From an uncultured Clostridia bacterium (GTDB lineage Bacteria; Bacillota; Clostridia; Christensenellales; Borkfalkiaceae), in contig CANQHV010000001.1 of assembly GCA_947624005.1 (NCBI GenBank), forward strand, positions 177,432-241,431: a stretch of 64,000 bases of DNA. The letters run 5' to 3'. The notes under the pieces are model-generated. The model was not told the origin of the DNA. It did no database searches and saw only the letters and a list, made by a program, of their open reading frames with translations. This document shows, one piece after another, positions 8,164-15,509 of this stretch; within the stretch, counting starts at the first letter, position 1, and every line of letters starts with the position of its first letter. Made by a program: the position numbers and the translations under genes.

Positions 8164-10221
8164 TCATAAAAGTCCGAAAATCGGTCGCAGGTTATCTCTG
8201 TCGCACCCCGCGACGCGCACTTTTACGGGGTCGCCCAGACGGTAGGTATGCCTTTTTCCCGCAAGCGTGAATTTTTCTTCGTAAAATTCGTAGCCGTCCG
8301 CAGGCAGGTCTTCAATCGGCACAAACCCCTCGATACCTTTACTTGTTTCGCAGAAAAGCCCGAAGTTCGTAACGCCCGAAATCACCGCGTCGTATTCTTC
8401 GCCGAGCCGTTCTTCCGTATATGCGCATATATACAGCTTGTCCACGTCGCGTTCGGCTTCGTCGGCGACCCTTTCGCAAAGCGACAGGTGCTTGCCCGCC
8501 TCGCCCGCTTCGCGCGCGTACTTTGAAATTCCGTCGTCGCTTCCGCGTAGCGCCGCCTTTACCATACGGTGGCAAAAGAGGTCGGGGTATCGACGTATGG
8601 GCGAAGTGAAGTGGCAGTAGTCGTCCAGCGCAAGCCCGAAATGCCCGCAATTCACGCTGTCGTAGCGCGCTTTCTGCATACTTCTTAGCATTACTTTATT
8701 TACCACTTCAAAGTACGGTTTGCCCTCGGCGGCGGAAATTATATTGCGGAAATCGGCGGGTTTTACCCTTTGGGCGTCGAAATCGGCCCTCATTCCCAAA
8801 CCGCGCACAAATTCCGCAAAGCTTTCGCATTTTTCTTCCGCGGGCTTTTCGTGGATTCTGAAAAGACAGGGCAGTTTTTTGCTTTTCAGAAATTCCGCAA
8901 CGGCGCAATTCGCCGCAATCATAAACTGTTCGATAATTCTTTCGGAAATCCCACGCTTGCAGTCGGGTATTTCGATTTTCCCGTCGGCAACGGTAATTTT
9001 TACTTCGTTGACCGCAAGGTCCACCGCGCCGTCGGCGGAGCGCCGACTTTCGAGTTTTAAGCACAGCCCGCGCATAGCCTTTAAAACGTCCGCAAGGTCC
9101 GCATACTTTTTCAAAAGCTTTTCATCGCCGTCCAAAACGGCGTTTGCCTCGGTATAGGTAAGCTTTCTGCGGCTTTTTATAACGCTTTCGCACAGCTCGT
9201 AAGACAGCCTTTTCCCGTCTTTCGAATAAGTTATAAAGCAGGAAACGGTCGCTCTGTCCTCGCCCTCGTTCAACGAACACGCGCCGTTCGAAAGCGAGCG
9301 GGGGAGCATCGGAAGCGACCTGTCGGGGAAGTAGACCGAGGTGCCGCGCGCGTACGCCTCGCCGTCGAGCTTTCCGAAGGGCTTCACGTATTCCGCAACG
9401 TCCGCAATGTGCACGCCCAGAATATATTTACCGTCGCGAATTTCAAGCGAAACCGCGTCGTCCATATCGCGCGTATCTTCGCCGTCAATCGTAAACGCCG
9501 TAAGCCCGCGCAAATCCCTGCGCCCGTCGGTTGTAACGGGTCGGCGCGCGCTTTCGTCCGCTTCGGCTTTTGCGGCGGCGGAAAAATCTTCTTTAAGCCC
9601 GTGCGCGCGAATCAAAGCCAGCTCGTCCGTCAAAAAATCGCCGTCGCGCCCCAAAATTTCCGTAACTTTTGCAAACGGCACGCCGCCTTGGGGGTAAGAC
9701 GTGATTTTCGCCGCGACTTTATCGCCCGTCTGCGCGCCGCCCGTAAGCGAGAGTGGCACGCTGACTTCGGGAAATCTGCGGTTGTCGGGTCTTACCCGTC
9801 CGACGCCTTTAAGTTTGTAAAATCTGCCGATTACCTCTTTTACGCCCCGTTCGAGAACGCGCAGAATCCTGCCCTCGTCCTCGGTCCCGCGCACGGGCGC
9901 GCATAAAACAGTGTCGCCGTCGTAAGCTCCGCACAGCGAACGGCGGGGGATAAACATATCCGCGCCGTTTTCGGGTCTGACAAACGCGAAACCGCGCGCG
10001 TTCGCCTGAACGACGCCGCGTACCGCGCCCGTCTGTTCGGATGTAGCCCAGCCGTCGCCGCAACTTAAAATAAGCCCGTCCTTTTCAAGCTCGCGCAGTA
10101 TTTTTTTGACCGCTTTCCTTTCGGAGGGGTGAATGTTAAGCGCGGCGAAAAGTTTTTCGGCGGGTTTAAAAGCGTATTCGCCGCTTTTTATAAGTTGTAG
10201 AATTTTATCGCGTACGTTCAT
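8164..10221 (-). CDS. rnr: Ribonuclease R (VacB/RNase II family exoribonuclease)
   Basis: This 685-residue 3'-to-5' exoribonuclease has an N-terminal winged-helix region, cold-shock domains (GFAFVRPE near residue 80), the RNB catalytic domain and a C-terminal S1 domain (YDAVISGVTNFGLF). The metal-binding aspartates lie in DGEDTRDMDDAV, and the FTSPIRRYPDL motif is intact. RNase R degrades structured RNA and works with tmRNA-SmpB on faulty messages, which matches its neighbour. I start at ATG 10221. An in-frame TTG at 10251 lies inside the secG terminator hairpin and is rejected. No strong ribosome-binding site is visible. Expression probably depends on read-through from secG. Confidence 0.95.
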   Translation of the reverse strand: MNVRDKILQLIKSGEYAFKPAEKLFAALNIHPSERKAVKKILRELEKDGLILSCGDGWATSEQTGAVRGVVQANARGFAFVRPENGADMFIPRRSLCGAYDGDTVLCAPVRGTEDEGRILRVLERGVKEVIGRFYKLKGVGRVRPDNRRFPEVSVPLSLTGGAQTGDKVAAKITSYPQGGVPFAKVTEILGRDGDFLTDELALIRAHGLKEDFSAAAKAEADESARRPVTTDGRRDLRGLTAFTIDGEDTRDMDDAVSLEIRDGKYILGVHIADVAEYVKPFGKLDGEAYARGTSVYFPDRSLPMLPRSLSNGACSLNEGEDRATVSCFITYSKDGKRLSYELCESVIKSRRKLTYTEANAVLDGDEKLLKKYADLADVLKAMRGLCLKLESRRSADGAVDLAVNEVKITVADGKIEIPDCKRGISERIIEQFMIAANCAVAEFLKSKKLPCLFRIHEKPAEEKCESFAEFVRGLGMRADFDAQRVKPADFRNIISAAEGKPYFEVVNKVMLRSMQKARYDSVNCGHFGLALDDYCHFTSPIRRYPDLFCHRMVKAALRGSDDGISKYAREAGEAGKHLSLCERVADEAERDVDKLYICAYTEERLGEEYDAVISGVTNFGLFCETSKGIEGFVPIEDLPADGYEFYEEKFTLAGKRHTYRLGDPVKVRVAGCDRDNLRPIFGLL

Positions 10222-10231
10222 AAATAGGCGT

Positions 10232-10265
10232 AAATTAAAACGGGGCGGCAATAACTCGCCGCCCC
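10232..10265 (-). terminator. Terminator/attenuator between secG and rnr
   Basis: On the minus strand an 8-bp stem (arms 10258-10265 and 10242-10249) is followed by a TTTTAATTT tail. It lies between the secG stop and the rnr start, so rnr would be expressed by partial read-through. Confidence 0.7.
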
Positions 10266-10278
10266 TTAAAGAATTTGC

Positions 10279-10575
10279 TTATCTGTAAATAACCTGCAAA
10301 ATAAACAGCACTATCGACAAAACGCCGATAATCGCAAGACAAATCCACGTCCATCTTTTGAGTTTGGATTCAATAGATTTGCCCTTGTGCTTACCGAAGA
10401 AGGTTTCGCTTGAAGCGGTTATGCCCTGAATACCGTCGGAATTGCTCTTTTGCATAAGCACGATTATAATCGTAAGCAATGCGACGAGGAAGATAATAAT
10501 AAGTCCCGCTATCGTCAACCCAATATAGGTTTTATACAGCGCGTCGCTCATTTCCGCGGCTATCATATTAAGCAT
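10279..10575 (-). CDS. secG: Preprotein translocase subunit SecG
   Basis: The 98-residue protein has two transmembrane helices (about residues 17-40 and 75-95). Between them is the conserved SecG loop (VLMQKSNSDGIQG, then SSETFFGKHKGKS). SecG is the accessory subunit of the SecYEG channel. It is somewhat longer than typical SecG because of a 10-15 residue N-terminal extension. An AGAGGT ribosome-binding site precedes the ATG, and a promoter lies at 10607-10635. It heads the secG-rnr group. Confidence 0.93.
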   Translation of the reverse strand: MLNMIAAEMSDALYKTYIGLTIAGLIIIFLVALLTIIIVLMQKSNSDGIQGITASSETFFGKHKGKSIESKLKRWTWICLAIIGVLSIVLFILQVIYR

Positions 10576-10606
10576 ATTTTTACCTCTGAAAGTTTTTTAC
10601 CGAAAA

Positions 10607-10635
10607 AGTATAACACAAATTTAAAGCTTTTACAA
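10607..10635 (-). promoter_or_regulatory. Promoter of secG
   Basis: Minus-strand TTGTAA (10630-10635), 17 bases, TATACT (10607-10612). Confidence 0.75.
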
Positions 10636-10662
10636 TCATTTTGCGGCTGTTTTTTCAAAAAT

Positions 10663-11622
10663 TTACTCAGGCGGCGGTTTTTGCGGACGTTTTTCGCCGA
10701 ATTTATTGATAATAAAAATGCCCGCGCACACAAAAAACAGCGAAATCAGCGTAAACACGTTTAAAAGTTTGTCGCTTTCCGAAAGTATTATCGCCGAAAA
10801 TACCGCACCGAAAAGGGGGTTGGTGGATTTGTACACGGCGATTTTCGAAACGGGGTTGTATTTTAAAAGAAACCCTTGCAAAGTAAAGGCGCACGCCGAC
10901 AAAAACGCGAGGTATAAAAGCATAAACGCGCTTCCCGCGTTTACGGCGCGTATTCTGCCCCCGAACGCAAGCCCGACCGCCGTAAGCGCAAGCCCGCCGA
11001 AAAGAAATTGGTAGCCGCATAAAACGGTCGTGTCCTCGGACTTCGAAAAAATCTTCACAAGCCCCGCCGCAATCGCCGCCGACAGCCCCGAAAATATTAC
11101 GAAGCCCTCGCCGAGCAAGGAAAAATCGAACGAAAAGTCGCCGCCGAAGTTTATAAGCGCAACTCCCGCGAACCCCAGAACGCACCCCGCAAGCTTTATA
11201 AGGTTGAATTTTTCGGTGCGGAACAGAAAACACGCGGCTATAATCGAAAAAAACACGCCCAGCCCGTTTAAAACCGAAGCTTTAACGCCCGCGGTATTCG
11301 CAAGCCCGATATAAAAAAAGGTGTACTGCGCCGCCGTTTGAAAAACCGCCACAAGCCCGACCCGCCACAGGTTGCGCGCTTTCGGAAATATGAATTTTCT
11401 GTTTAAAATACTGCCGAAAATTATCACCAAAACGCCCGCAAGCGTAAATCTTACGCCCGCGAAAAGTATAAGCGACGGCGCGTGCGAGGAATCGACCGCA
11501 AACAGTCTGTAACCTATTTTAACGCACGGAAAGGCGCTGCCCCACAGCACGCAACAGGTCAGCGCAAGCAGACAAACCGCCAAAGGTCTTGTAAAAAATT
11601 TTTCGGCTCTTCCGTTATCCAT
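10663..11622 (-). CDS. EamA/DMT-family transporter
   Basis: The 319-residue protein is almost entirely hydrophobic, with about ten membrane helices in two repeated halves. Motifs typical of the drug/metabolite transporter superfamily are present (LTCCVLWGSAFPCVKIGYR near the start and the second-half KYNPVSKIAVYKSTNPLFG). Members export amino acids or other small metabolites. The substrate here cannot be inferred. It lies downstream of gpmI on the same strand but behind a hairpin (11686-11715), and it has no clear promoter of its own. The C-terminus is short, basic and proline-rich. Confidence 0.88.
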   Translation of the reverse strand: MDNGRAEKFFTRPLAVCLLALTCCVLWGSAFPCVKIGYRLFAVDSSHAPSLILFAGVRFTLAGVLVIIFGSILNRKFIFPKARNLWRVGLVAVFQTAAQYTFFYIGLANTAGVKASVLNGLGVFFSIIAACFLFRTEKFNLIKLAGCVLGFAGVALINFGGDFSFDFSLLGEGFVIFSGLSAAIAAGLVKIFSKSEDTTVLCGYQFLFGGLALTAVGLAFGGRIRAVNAGSAFMLLYLAFLSACAFTLQGFLLKYNPVSKIAVYKSTNPLFGAVFSAIILSESDKLLNVFTLISLFFVCAGIFIINKFGEKRPQKPPPE

Positions 11623-11685
11623 TCTTTATTATTATATTTATTTTCTGAATTTTTCGCAAACGCCGTAAAAAGCGCAAATTTTCAA

Positions 11686-11715
11686 GCCCCGCCGCGGCGA
11701 CTGCCGCGGCGGGGC
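11686..11715 (-). terminator. Hairpin after gpmI
   Basis: A perfect 13-bp GC stem (11686-11698 with 11703-11715) has loop GACT on the plus strand. The following minus-strand tail is only moderately T-rich, so termination strength is uncertain. Confidence 0.65.
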
Positions 11716-11730
11716 GAAAATTCGGGGTTG

Positions 11731-13284
11731 TCAGTGTTTTATAAGGCTTTTGCCCGTCATTTCCGCGGGAATTTTTTCTCCCATAACTTCCAAAAGAGTG
11801 GGGGCGAGGTCGGCGAGTATTCCGCCGTCGCGGAGTTTTGCGCCCTTGTACTTGTCCGAAACGAGTATGACGGGCACGGGGTTTGTCGTGTGCGCGGTAA
11901 AGGGCGAACCGTCGTCCTGCAAAAGTTTGTCCGCGTTGCCGTGGTCGGCGGTGACGATAGCGCTTCCGCCCATCGAAAGTATCTTGTCGCACACCCGCTT
12001 TACACATTCGTCCACAACGCCCACGGCTTTTATTACCGCGGGTATAACGGCGGTATGCCCTACCATATCGCAGTTTGCGAAGTTAAGTATAACAACGTCG
12101 AACTGCCCGCCGTCAAGCTCTTCTATCACCTTATCGGTCACCTCGTACGCGCTCATTTCGGGCTGTAAGTCGTAGGTTGCAACTTTGGGAGAATTTATAA
12201 GGTCGCGCACTTCGTTTTCGTTCGGCTTTTCCACGCCGCCGTTGAAAAAGAACGTAACGTGCGCGTACTTTTCGGTTTCGGCTATGCGCAGTTGCTTTTT
12301 GCCGAGCGAAGCGAGGTACTCGCCCAGCGTATTTTTAAGCACGGTTTTGGGGAACGCGATATCGACGCCCTCGAACGCCGCGTCGTAAACGGTAAAGCAG
12401 ACGTATACGGGCGCAAGAAAGCCCGTCTTTCTTTCGAACGCGGTGCCCTTGGGCACTATAAATTCTTTCTGCGAAACCGCGCGGGTAATCTCGCGCGCTC
12501 TGTCGGGGCGGAAGTTGAAGCATATAACGCTGTCGCCCTTTCCGATTATGCCGACAGGCTTTCCGTTTTCGTAAATTTTAATGGGTTTGAGGAACTCGTC
12601 GGTAACGCCCGCGGCATAGCTCTTTTCGACCGCCGCCGCCGCGTCGTCCGCCCTTTCGCCCTCGCCGAGCGTAAGCATATCGTAAGCCTTTTCAACTCTG
12701 TCCCAGTTGTTGTCGCGGTCCATAGCGTAGTATCTTCCGCATACCGAGGCGACTTTGCCGCAACCTATCTGTTTCATTTCGGCTTGGAGCGCGCGTATAA
12801 AACCCGCGCCCGAGGTAGGCGAAACGTCGCGCCCGTCCATAAAGCAATGCACGAACACGTTTTTCACGCCGCGCATTTTCGCCATTTTCAACAGCGCGTA
12901 AAGGTGCGAAAGGTGGCTGTGAACGCCGCCGTCGGAAATAAGCCCGTATATATGCAGATTTTTTCCCGCCGCCGCGTTGTCCATAGCCTTTATAAGCGCG
13001 GGGTTTTCAAAGAAATCGCCGTCCTCAATGGCTTTGGTGATTTTGGTAAGGTCTTGATAGACTATTCTGCCCGCGCCGATATTAAGGTGACCCACTTCGC
13101 TGTTTCCCATCTGCCCGTCGGGAAGTCCTACTGAAAGTCCGCTTGCGCCGAGAGTGGACGAGGGGTACTCGCGCATAAGTCTGTTTACGTTTACGCTGCC
13201 GTTTGTGGTGACGGCGTTGCCCTTACCGGGCGCGGCAATGCCGTAGCCGTCCATAATAATTAAAGCATAAGGTGTTTTTTTCAT
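11731..13284 (-). CDS. gpmI: 2,3-bisphosphoglycerate-independent phosphoglycerate mutase
   Basis: The 517-residue enzyme interconverts 3- and 2-phosphoglycerate in glycolysis. It belongs to the alkaline-phosphatase superfamily with two metal ions. The phosphorylated serine is S62 in GNSEVGHLNIGAG, and metal ligands are seen in IIMDGYG near the start and VTADHGNAD near the end. Length matches the family (about 510). The ribosome-binding site is AAGGATAC, and the promoter is at 13314-13342. tpiA and pgk follow a few kilobases upstream on the same strand, but an XRE/lipoprotein island separates gpmI from them. That may be a later insertion into a glycolytic cluster. Confidence 0.97.
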   Translation of the reverse strand: MKKTPYALIIMDGYGIAAPGKGNAVTTNGSVNVNRLMREYPSSTLGASGLSVGLPDGQMGNSEVGHLNIGAGRIVYQDLTKITKAIEDGDFFENPALIKAMDNAAAGKNLHIYGLISDGGVHSHLSHLYALLKMAKMRGVKNVFVHCFMDGRDVSPTSGAGFIRALQAEMKQIGCGKVASVCGRYYAMDRDNNWDRVEKAYDMLTLGEGERADDAAAAVEKSYAAGVTDEFLKPIKIYENGKPVGIIGKGDSVICFNFRPDRAREITRAVSQKEFIVPKGTAFERKTGFLAPVYVCFTVYDAAFEGVDIAFPKTVLKNTLGEYLASLGKKQLRIAETEKYAHVTFFFNGGVEKPNENEVRDLINSPKVATYDLQPEMSAYEVTDKVIEELDGGQFDVVILNFANCDMVGHTAVIPAVIKAVGVVDECVKRVCDKILSMGGSAIVTADHGNADKLLQDDGSPFTAHTTNPVPVILVSDKYKGAKLRDGGILADLAPTLLEVMGEKIPAEMTGKSLIKH

Positions 13285-13313
13285 AAATGTATCCTTGATT
13301 GTTTCTACCCGAA

Positions 13314-13342
13314 ATTATACTACAACCGTTTGCGATTTACAA
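13314..13342 (-). promoter_or_regulatory. Promoter of gpmI
   Basis: Minus-strand TTGTAA (13337-13342), 17 bases, TATAAT (13314-13319). Confidence 0.8.
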
Positions 13343-13369
13343 GCGATACGATAAAGTTTTTTCAATAAA

Positions 13370-13405
13370 CGCCCTTGCCGCGCCCGAACGCGCGCGGCAA
13401 GGGCG
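13370..13405. terminator. GC-rich hairpin upstream of gpmI
   Basis: A 14-bp perfect stem (13370-13383 with 13392-13405) lies between the gpmI promoter and the terminator of the XRE gene. It probably insulates gpmI from transcription coming from the XRE gene. Confidence 0.6.
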
Positions 13406-13411
13406 TAAAAA

Positions 13412-13450
13412 AACAGCGGCGCGCCGTTTTTTTAACGTCGCGCCGCTGTT
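13412..13450 (-). terminator. Intrinsic terminator of the first XRE gene
   Basis: On the minus strand a 12-bp stem (arms 13439-13450 and 13412-13423) directly after the XRE stop codon is followed by seven T residues. Confidence 0.85.
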
Positions 13451-13452
13451 AT

Positions 13453-13758
13453 TCATATATTCAAAATTCTGTTTGTAATAATTCTGAACTCGTCGTCCTT
13501 TCGGTACGCGTTTAAAACCTTTTTTTCCGTTTCGGACAAAAGACTTGTATCCGTCAGTCCGAAAAGTTCGTACAGCGTTATGTCAAGCATTTCGCAGATA
13601 ACGGGTATATACCTTATAGGTATGCTAACTCTGCCCTCGACCCAGTGCGAAACCGTTCCCTCGGTTTTTCCGCATGCGATTGCAAGCTCCTTTTGCTGAA
13701 TCCGCGATTGACTTAAATATTTTTTTAAATTTCGGCTTACAGCCTTTTCGTCAAACAT
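13453..13758 (-). CDS. XRE-family transcriptional regulator
   Basis: The 101-residue protein has an N-terminal helix-turn-helix of the lambda-repressor (Cro/C1) type. It reads QQKELAIACGKTEGTVSHWV, followed by a conserved RYIPVICEMLDITLYELFG packing segment. I start at ATG 13758 because a good ribosome-binding site (AAGGTGA) sits in front; the frame extends nine codons upstream without support. The short C-terminal tail has no recognisable sensor domain. The intergenic region upstream holds two palindromes (13798-13818 and 13831-13845) that could be its operators, so autoregulation is likely. Its targets are unknown. Confidence 0.85.
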   Translation of the reverse strand: MFDEKAVSRNLKKYLSQSRIQQKELAIACGKTEGTVSHWVEGRVSIPIRYIPVICEMLDITLYELFGLTDTSLLSETEKKVLNAYRKDDEFRIITNRILNI

Positions 13759-13797
13759 AAAAATCACCTTAATTTTTATGTTCAATATATAGTAATT

Positions 13798-13818
13798 TTA
13801 AACTTAAATAAAGTTTAA
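13798..13818. promoter_or_regulatory. Palindromic operator candidate 1 (first XRE gene)
   Basis: Perfect inverted repeat TTAAACTT-AAATA-AAGTTTAA between the XRE gene and a strong outward promoter. A direct repeat TAGTAATTTT occurs at 13790-13799 and 13821-13830, 31 bases apart. Confidence 0.65.
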
Positions 13819-13830
13819 TTTAGTAATTTT

Positions 13831-13845
13831 CAAGATTTAATCTTG
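13831..13845. promoter_or_regulatory. Palindromic operator candidate 2 overlapping the -35 box
   Basis: Perfect inverted repeat CAAGATT-T-AATCTTG. Its right arm ends inside the TTGACA box at 13843-13848, so a bound repressor would block that promoter. Its centre is 30 bases from that of candidate 1. Confidence 0.65.
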
Positions 13846-13871
13846 ACAATTTAATTTTACTAAACTATAAT
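13843..13871 (+). promoter_or_regulatory. Consensus promoter with no obvious downstream gene
   Basis: TTGACA (13843-13848), 17 bases and TATAAT (13866-13871) form a perfect promoter pointing right. The transcript would run antisense into the second XRE gene (13947-14156). No convincing plus-strand gene with a ribosome-binding site follows before 14294. Confidence 0.75.
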
Positions 13872-13946
13872 GCAGGTATACTTTAAAAATTTGAAACAGC
13901 GGAGGCGCGCCTACGCAAACCCTCGCAGTAAACCGACAGCCGAGTT

Positions 13947-14156
13947 TTATTCCCAACCGAAAAGTTCGTTCGGAGTAATTTCGAATCTTTTACAAAGATA
14001 TACTATTTTTTCGTAATCGAGTTGAATTTTTCCCGTTTCGTATTCGCTGTAATCCGATTGATATTTTTTCAATTCGGCGGCAATCTGCCTTTGAGTCACG
14101 CCTTTTTCGATTCTTGCCCTTTTCAAATTTTCCCCGACGGTTTTCCCTATGTCCAT
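13947..14156 (-). CDS. Small XRE-family regulator
   Basis: This 69-residue protein is essentially one helix-turn-helix domain (GVTQRQIAAELKKYQSDYSEY, then KIVYLCKRFEITPNELFG). A GAGGTGA ribosome-binding site precedes the ATG. Between it and the divergent lipoprotein gene lie two copies of a palindrome (14177-14195 and 14208-14226), the second between the -35 and -10 boxes of the lipoprotein promoter. The simplest reading is that this protein represses the lipoprotein gene and possibly itself. It is a stand-alone DNA-binding domain without a ligand-binding part, as in phage Cro or small immunity repressors. Confidence 0.85.
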   Translation of the reverse strand: MDIGKTVGENLKRARIEKGVTQRQIAAELKKYQSDYSEYETGKIQLDYEKIVYLCKRFEITPNELFGWE

Positions 14157-14176
14157 ATTTCACCTCACGGTATAAA

Positions 14177-14195
14177 TATAGGAAAAAATCCGATA
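14177..14195. promoter_or_regulatory. Operator candidate, distal copy (second XRE gene)
   Basis: Imperfect palindrome TATAGGA-AAAAA-TCCGATA, one mismatch from the copy at 14208-14226 and 31 bases (about three helical turns) away from it. Confidence 0.65.
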
Positions 14196-14201
14196 TTATT
14201 G

Positions 14202-14230
14202 TTGACTTATAGGAAAAAGTCCTATATAAT
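14202..14230 (+). promoter_or_regulatory. Promoter of the island lipoprotein gene
   Basis: TTGACT (14202-14207), 17 bases, TATAAT (14225-14230). The spacer is almost entirely occupied by the palindrome at 14208-14226, which would let a repressor shut it off. Confidence 0.85.
14208..14226. promoter_or_regulatory. Operator candidate inside the lipoprotein promoter
   Basis: Perfect palindrome TATAGGA-AAAAG-TCCTATA lying between the -35 and -10 boxes. Confidence 0.75.
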
Positions 14231-14293
14231 TTATTATAAGTTTTTAAAGGAGAATGTCCCCTCATAGGACAAAAATAAAAAAGAGGATAAAAA

Positions 14294-15286
14294 ATGAAGA
14301 TAAGTAAAATTATTTTAAGCTTGATTTTGGGGTGCGCGTTCGCTTTTTCGGCGTTTACGTTCGCCGCTTGCAAGGTGAGCGGAGGTGAAGCCGCGCCGTC
14401 GGAACAAACCCCAAGCGGCAGTAATAGCGGCGATACAAATAATAATGGCGGCAATAATAACAGTCAAGACGGCAACAAGGATGACAAGACACAAGAATTT
14501 AGCGATATTCTATATACGATTTTAACTGATAAATACTATGATGATTTAAGAATAGAATCTAGAGACAATGGTATGGTTGTTCACAATAATATGAAACCAA
14601 TCCCATATAAATTTTTAAGAAATCGCGGGCATAACGTTGACGCGTATCTTGACGGCACGTTAGACGCCTTTGCAAGCAGTTATATATACGATAGCGATAA
14701 AAACCATATATATGTTTCGGTCAAGGCGGAAAACGTTTCAATCAGTCAATACGGCAACTATTATACAAACTATGTGCTGAAATATCCGCTCACCGACCAA
14801 GAATATGACGAGTATATAAATTTATGTGAAGGCGGATATTTGCAAGGGTTATTATTTATACAAGAGTTGGATAATCAAAAAACTCCCGAAATGCTATCCA
14901 AAGTAAATATTGCTAAAATAACATATGACACAATGGTTGAAGAATTCCCTGACCTTACAATTAATGTTAACAACTATAACGAAATGGATATAGATATTAG
15001 TTTTGCGGACTTGGAAAAAATTTGTATTTCCATTAGAAAAAAATCAAACAGTAATATGATGAAAAACGAAATTGGTTTTGTCGATATGAGATATAAAAAG
15101 TTGGCTCACCCAAATGTGTATGATGATAATGCTATATATGTAGCTAAACCTACATCCGTTAATTATGATATTGATAAATATTATTCAATAATACAGAATA
15201 TAACCTCATTCGGTTATGGAACTAATATAAACACAACAAACCCATACAATTTATATGAAATAAAAACCGCCCTGCAATTTTTGTGA
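14294..15286 (+). CDS. Predicted lipoprotein of unknown function
   Basis: The 330-residue protein has a signal peptide ending in a lipobox FAAC (C26). A roughly 40-residue low-complexity linker rich in Gly, Asn, Ser and Asp follows, and then a soluble domain of about 260 residues rich in Tyr, Asn and Asp. I do not recognise the domain. The gene is clearly more AT-rich than its neighbours and uses AT-ending codons (TTA, AAT, ATA, GAT), which suggests different ancestry. An AGAGG ribosome-binding site precedes the ATG. It has a strong promoter with a palindrome in the spacer, probably controlled by the adjacent small XRE protein. A strong hairpin follows at 15382-15417. Confidence 0.8.
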   Translation: MKISKIILSLILGCAFAFSAFTFAACKVSGGEAAPSEQTPSGSNSGDTNNNGGNNNSQDGNKDDKTQEFSDILYTILTDKYYDDLRIESRDNGMVVHNNMKPIPYKFLRNRGHNVDAYLDGTLDAFASSYIYDSDKNHIYVSVKAENVSISQYGNYYTNYVLKYPLTDQEYDEYINLCEGGYLQGLLFIQELDNQKTPEMLSKVNIAKITYDTMVEEFPDLTINVNNYNEMDIDISFADLEKICISIRKKSNSNMMKNEIGFVDMRYKKLAHPNVYDDNAIYVAKPTSVNYDIDKYYSIIQNITSFGYGTNINTTNPYNLYEIKTALQFL

Positions 15287-15381
15287 ACGCTTATAAATAA
15301 CGGCGCAAGAAAAACAACGCTTTTCAATCTTACAAAAATATTTGCGGTAACTCTATGGCGTTAGCACGATACATCGTAATA

Positions 15382-15417
15382 TAAAAGCCGCGGGCGCGAC
15401 TGCGCCCGCGGCTTTTA
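15382..15417. terminator. Terminator after the island lipoprotein
   Basis: Perfect 16-bp stem (15382-15397 with 15402-15417), loop GACT. The A- and T-rich ends of the arms make it usable from both sides. Confidence 0.8.
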
Positions 15418-15464
15418 TTCCGATTTTTATATAAATTTAAAACTTGCACCGCCCGCAAATCACG

Positions 15465-15500
15465 AAAAATTGCGGGGCGCGCAATCGCCCCGCAATTTTT
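15465..15500 (-). terminator. Intrinsic terminator of tpiA
   Basis: Perfect 15-bp stem (15465-15479 with 15486-15500). Read on the minus strand just after the tpiA stop it ends in TTTTT. Confidence 0.85.
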
Positions 15501-15509
15501 GTGAACCTA

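Noticed and set aside
10222..10251. TTG start for rnr at 10251
   Set aside because: It lies within the secG terminator hairpin and adds ten residues with no family similarity.
14254..14307. Upstream 17-codon frame before the island lipoprotein
   Set aside because: Its ribosome-binding site is only one base from the ATG, and the frame overlaps the lipoprotein start out of frame. Probably not translated.
14294..15286. Prophage or integrative element around the XRE genes
   Set aside because: No integrase, att-like direct repeats, replication or structural genes are visible; only the repressors and operators resemble a phage switch.
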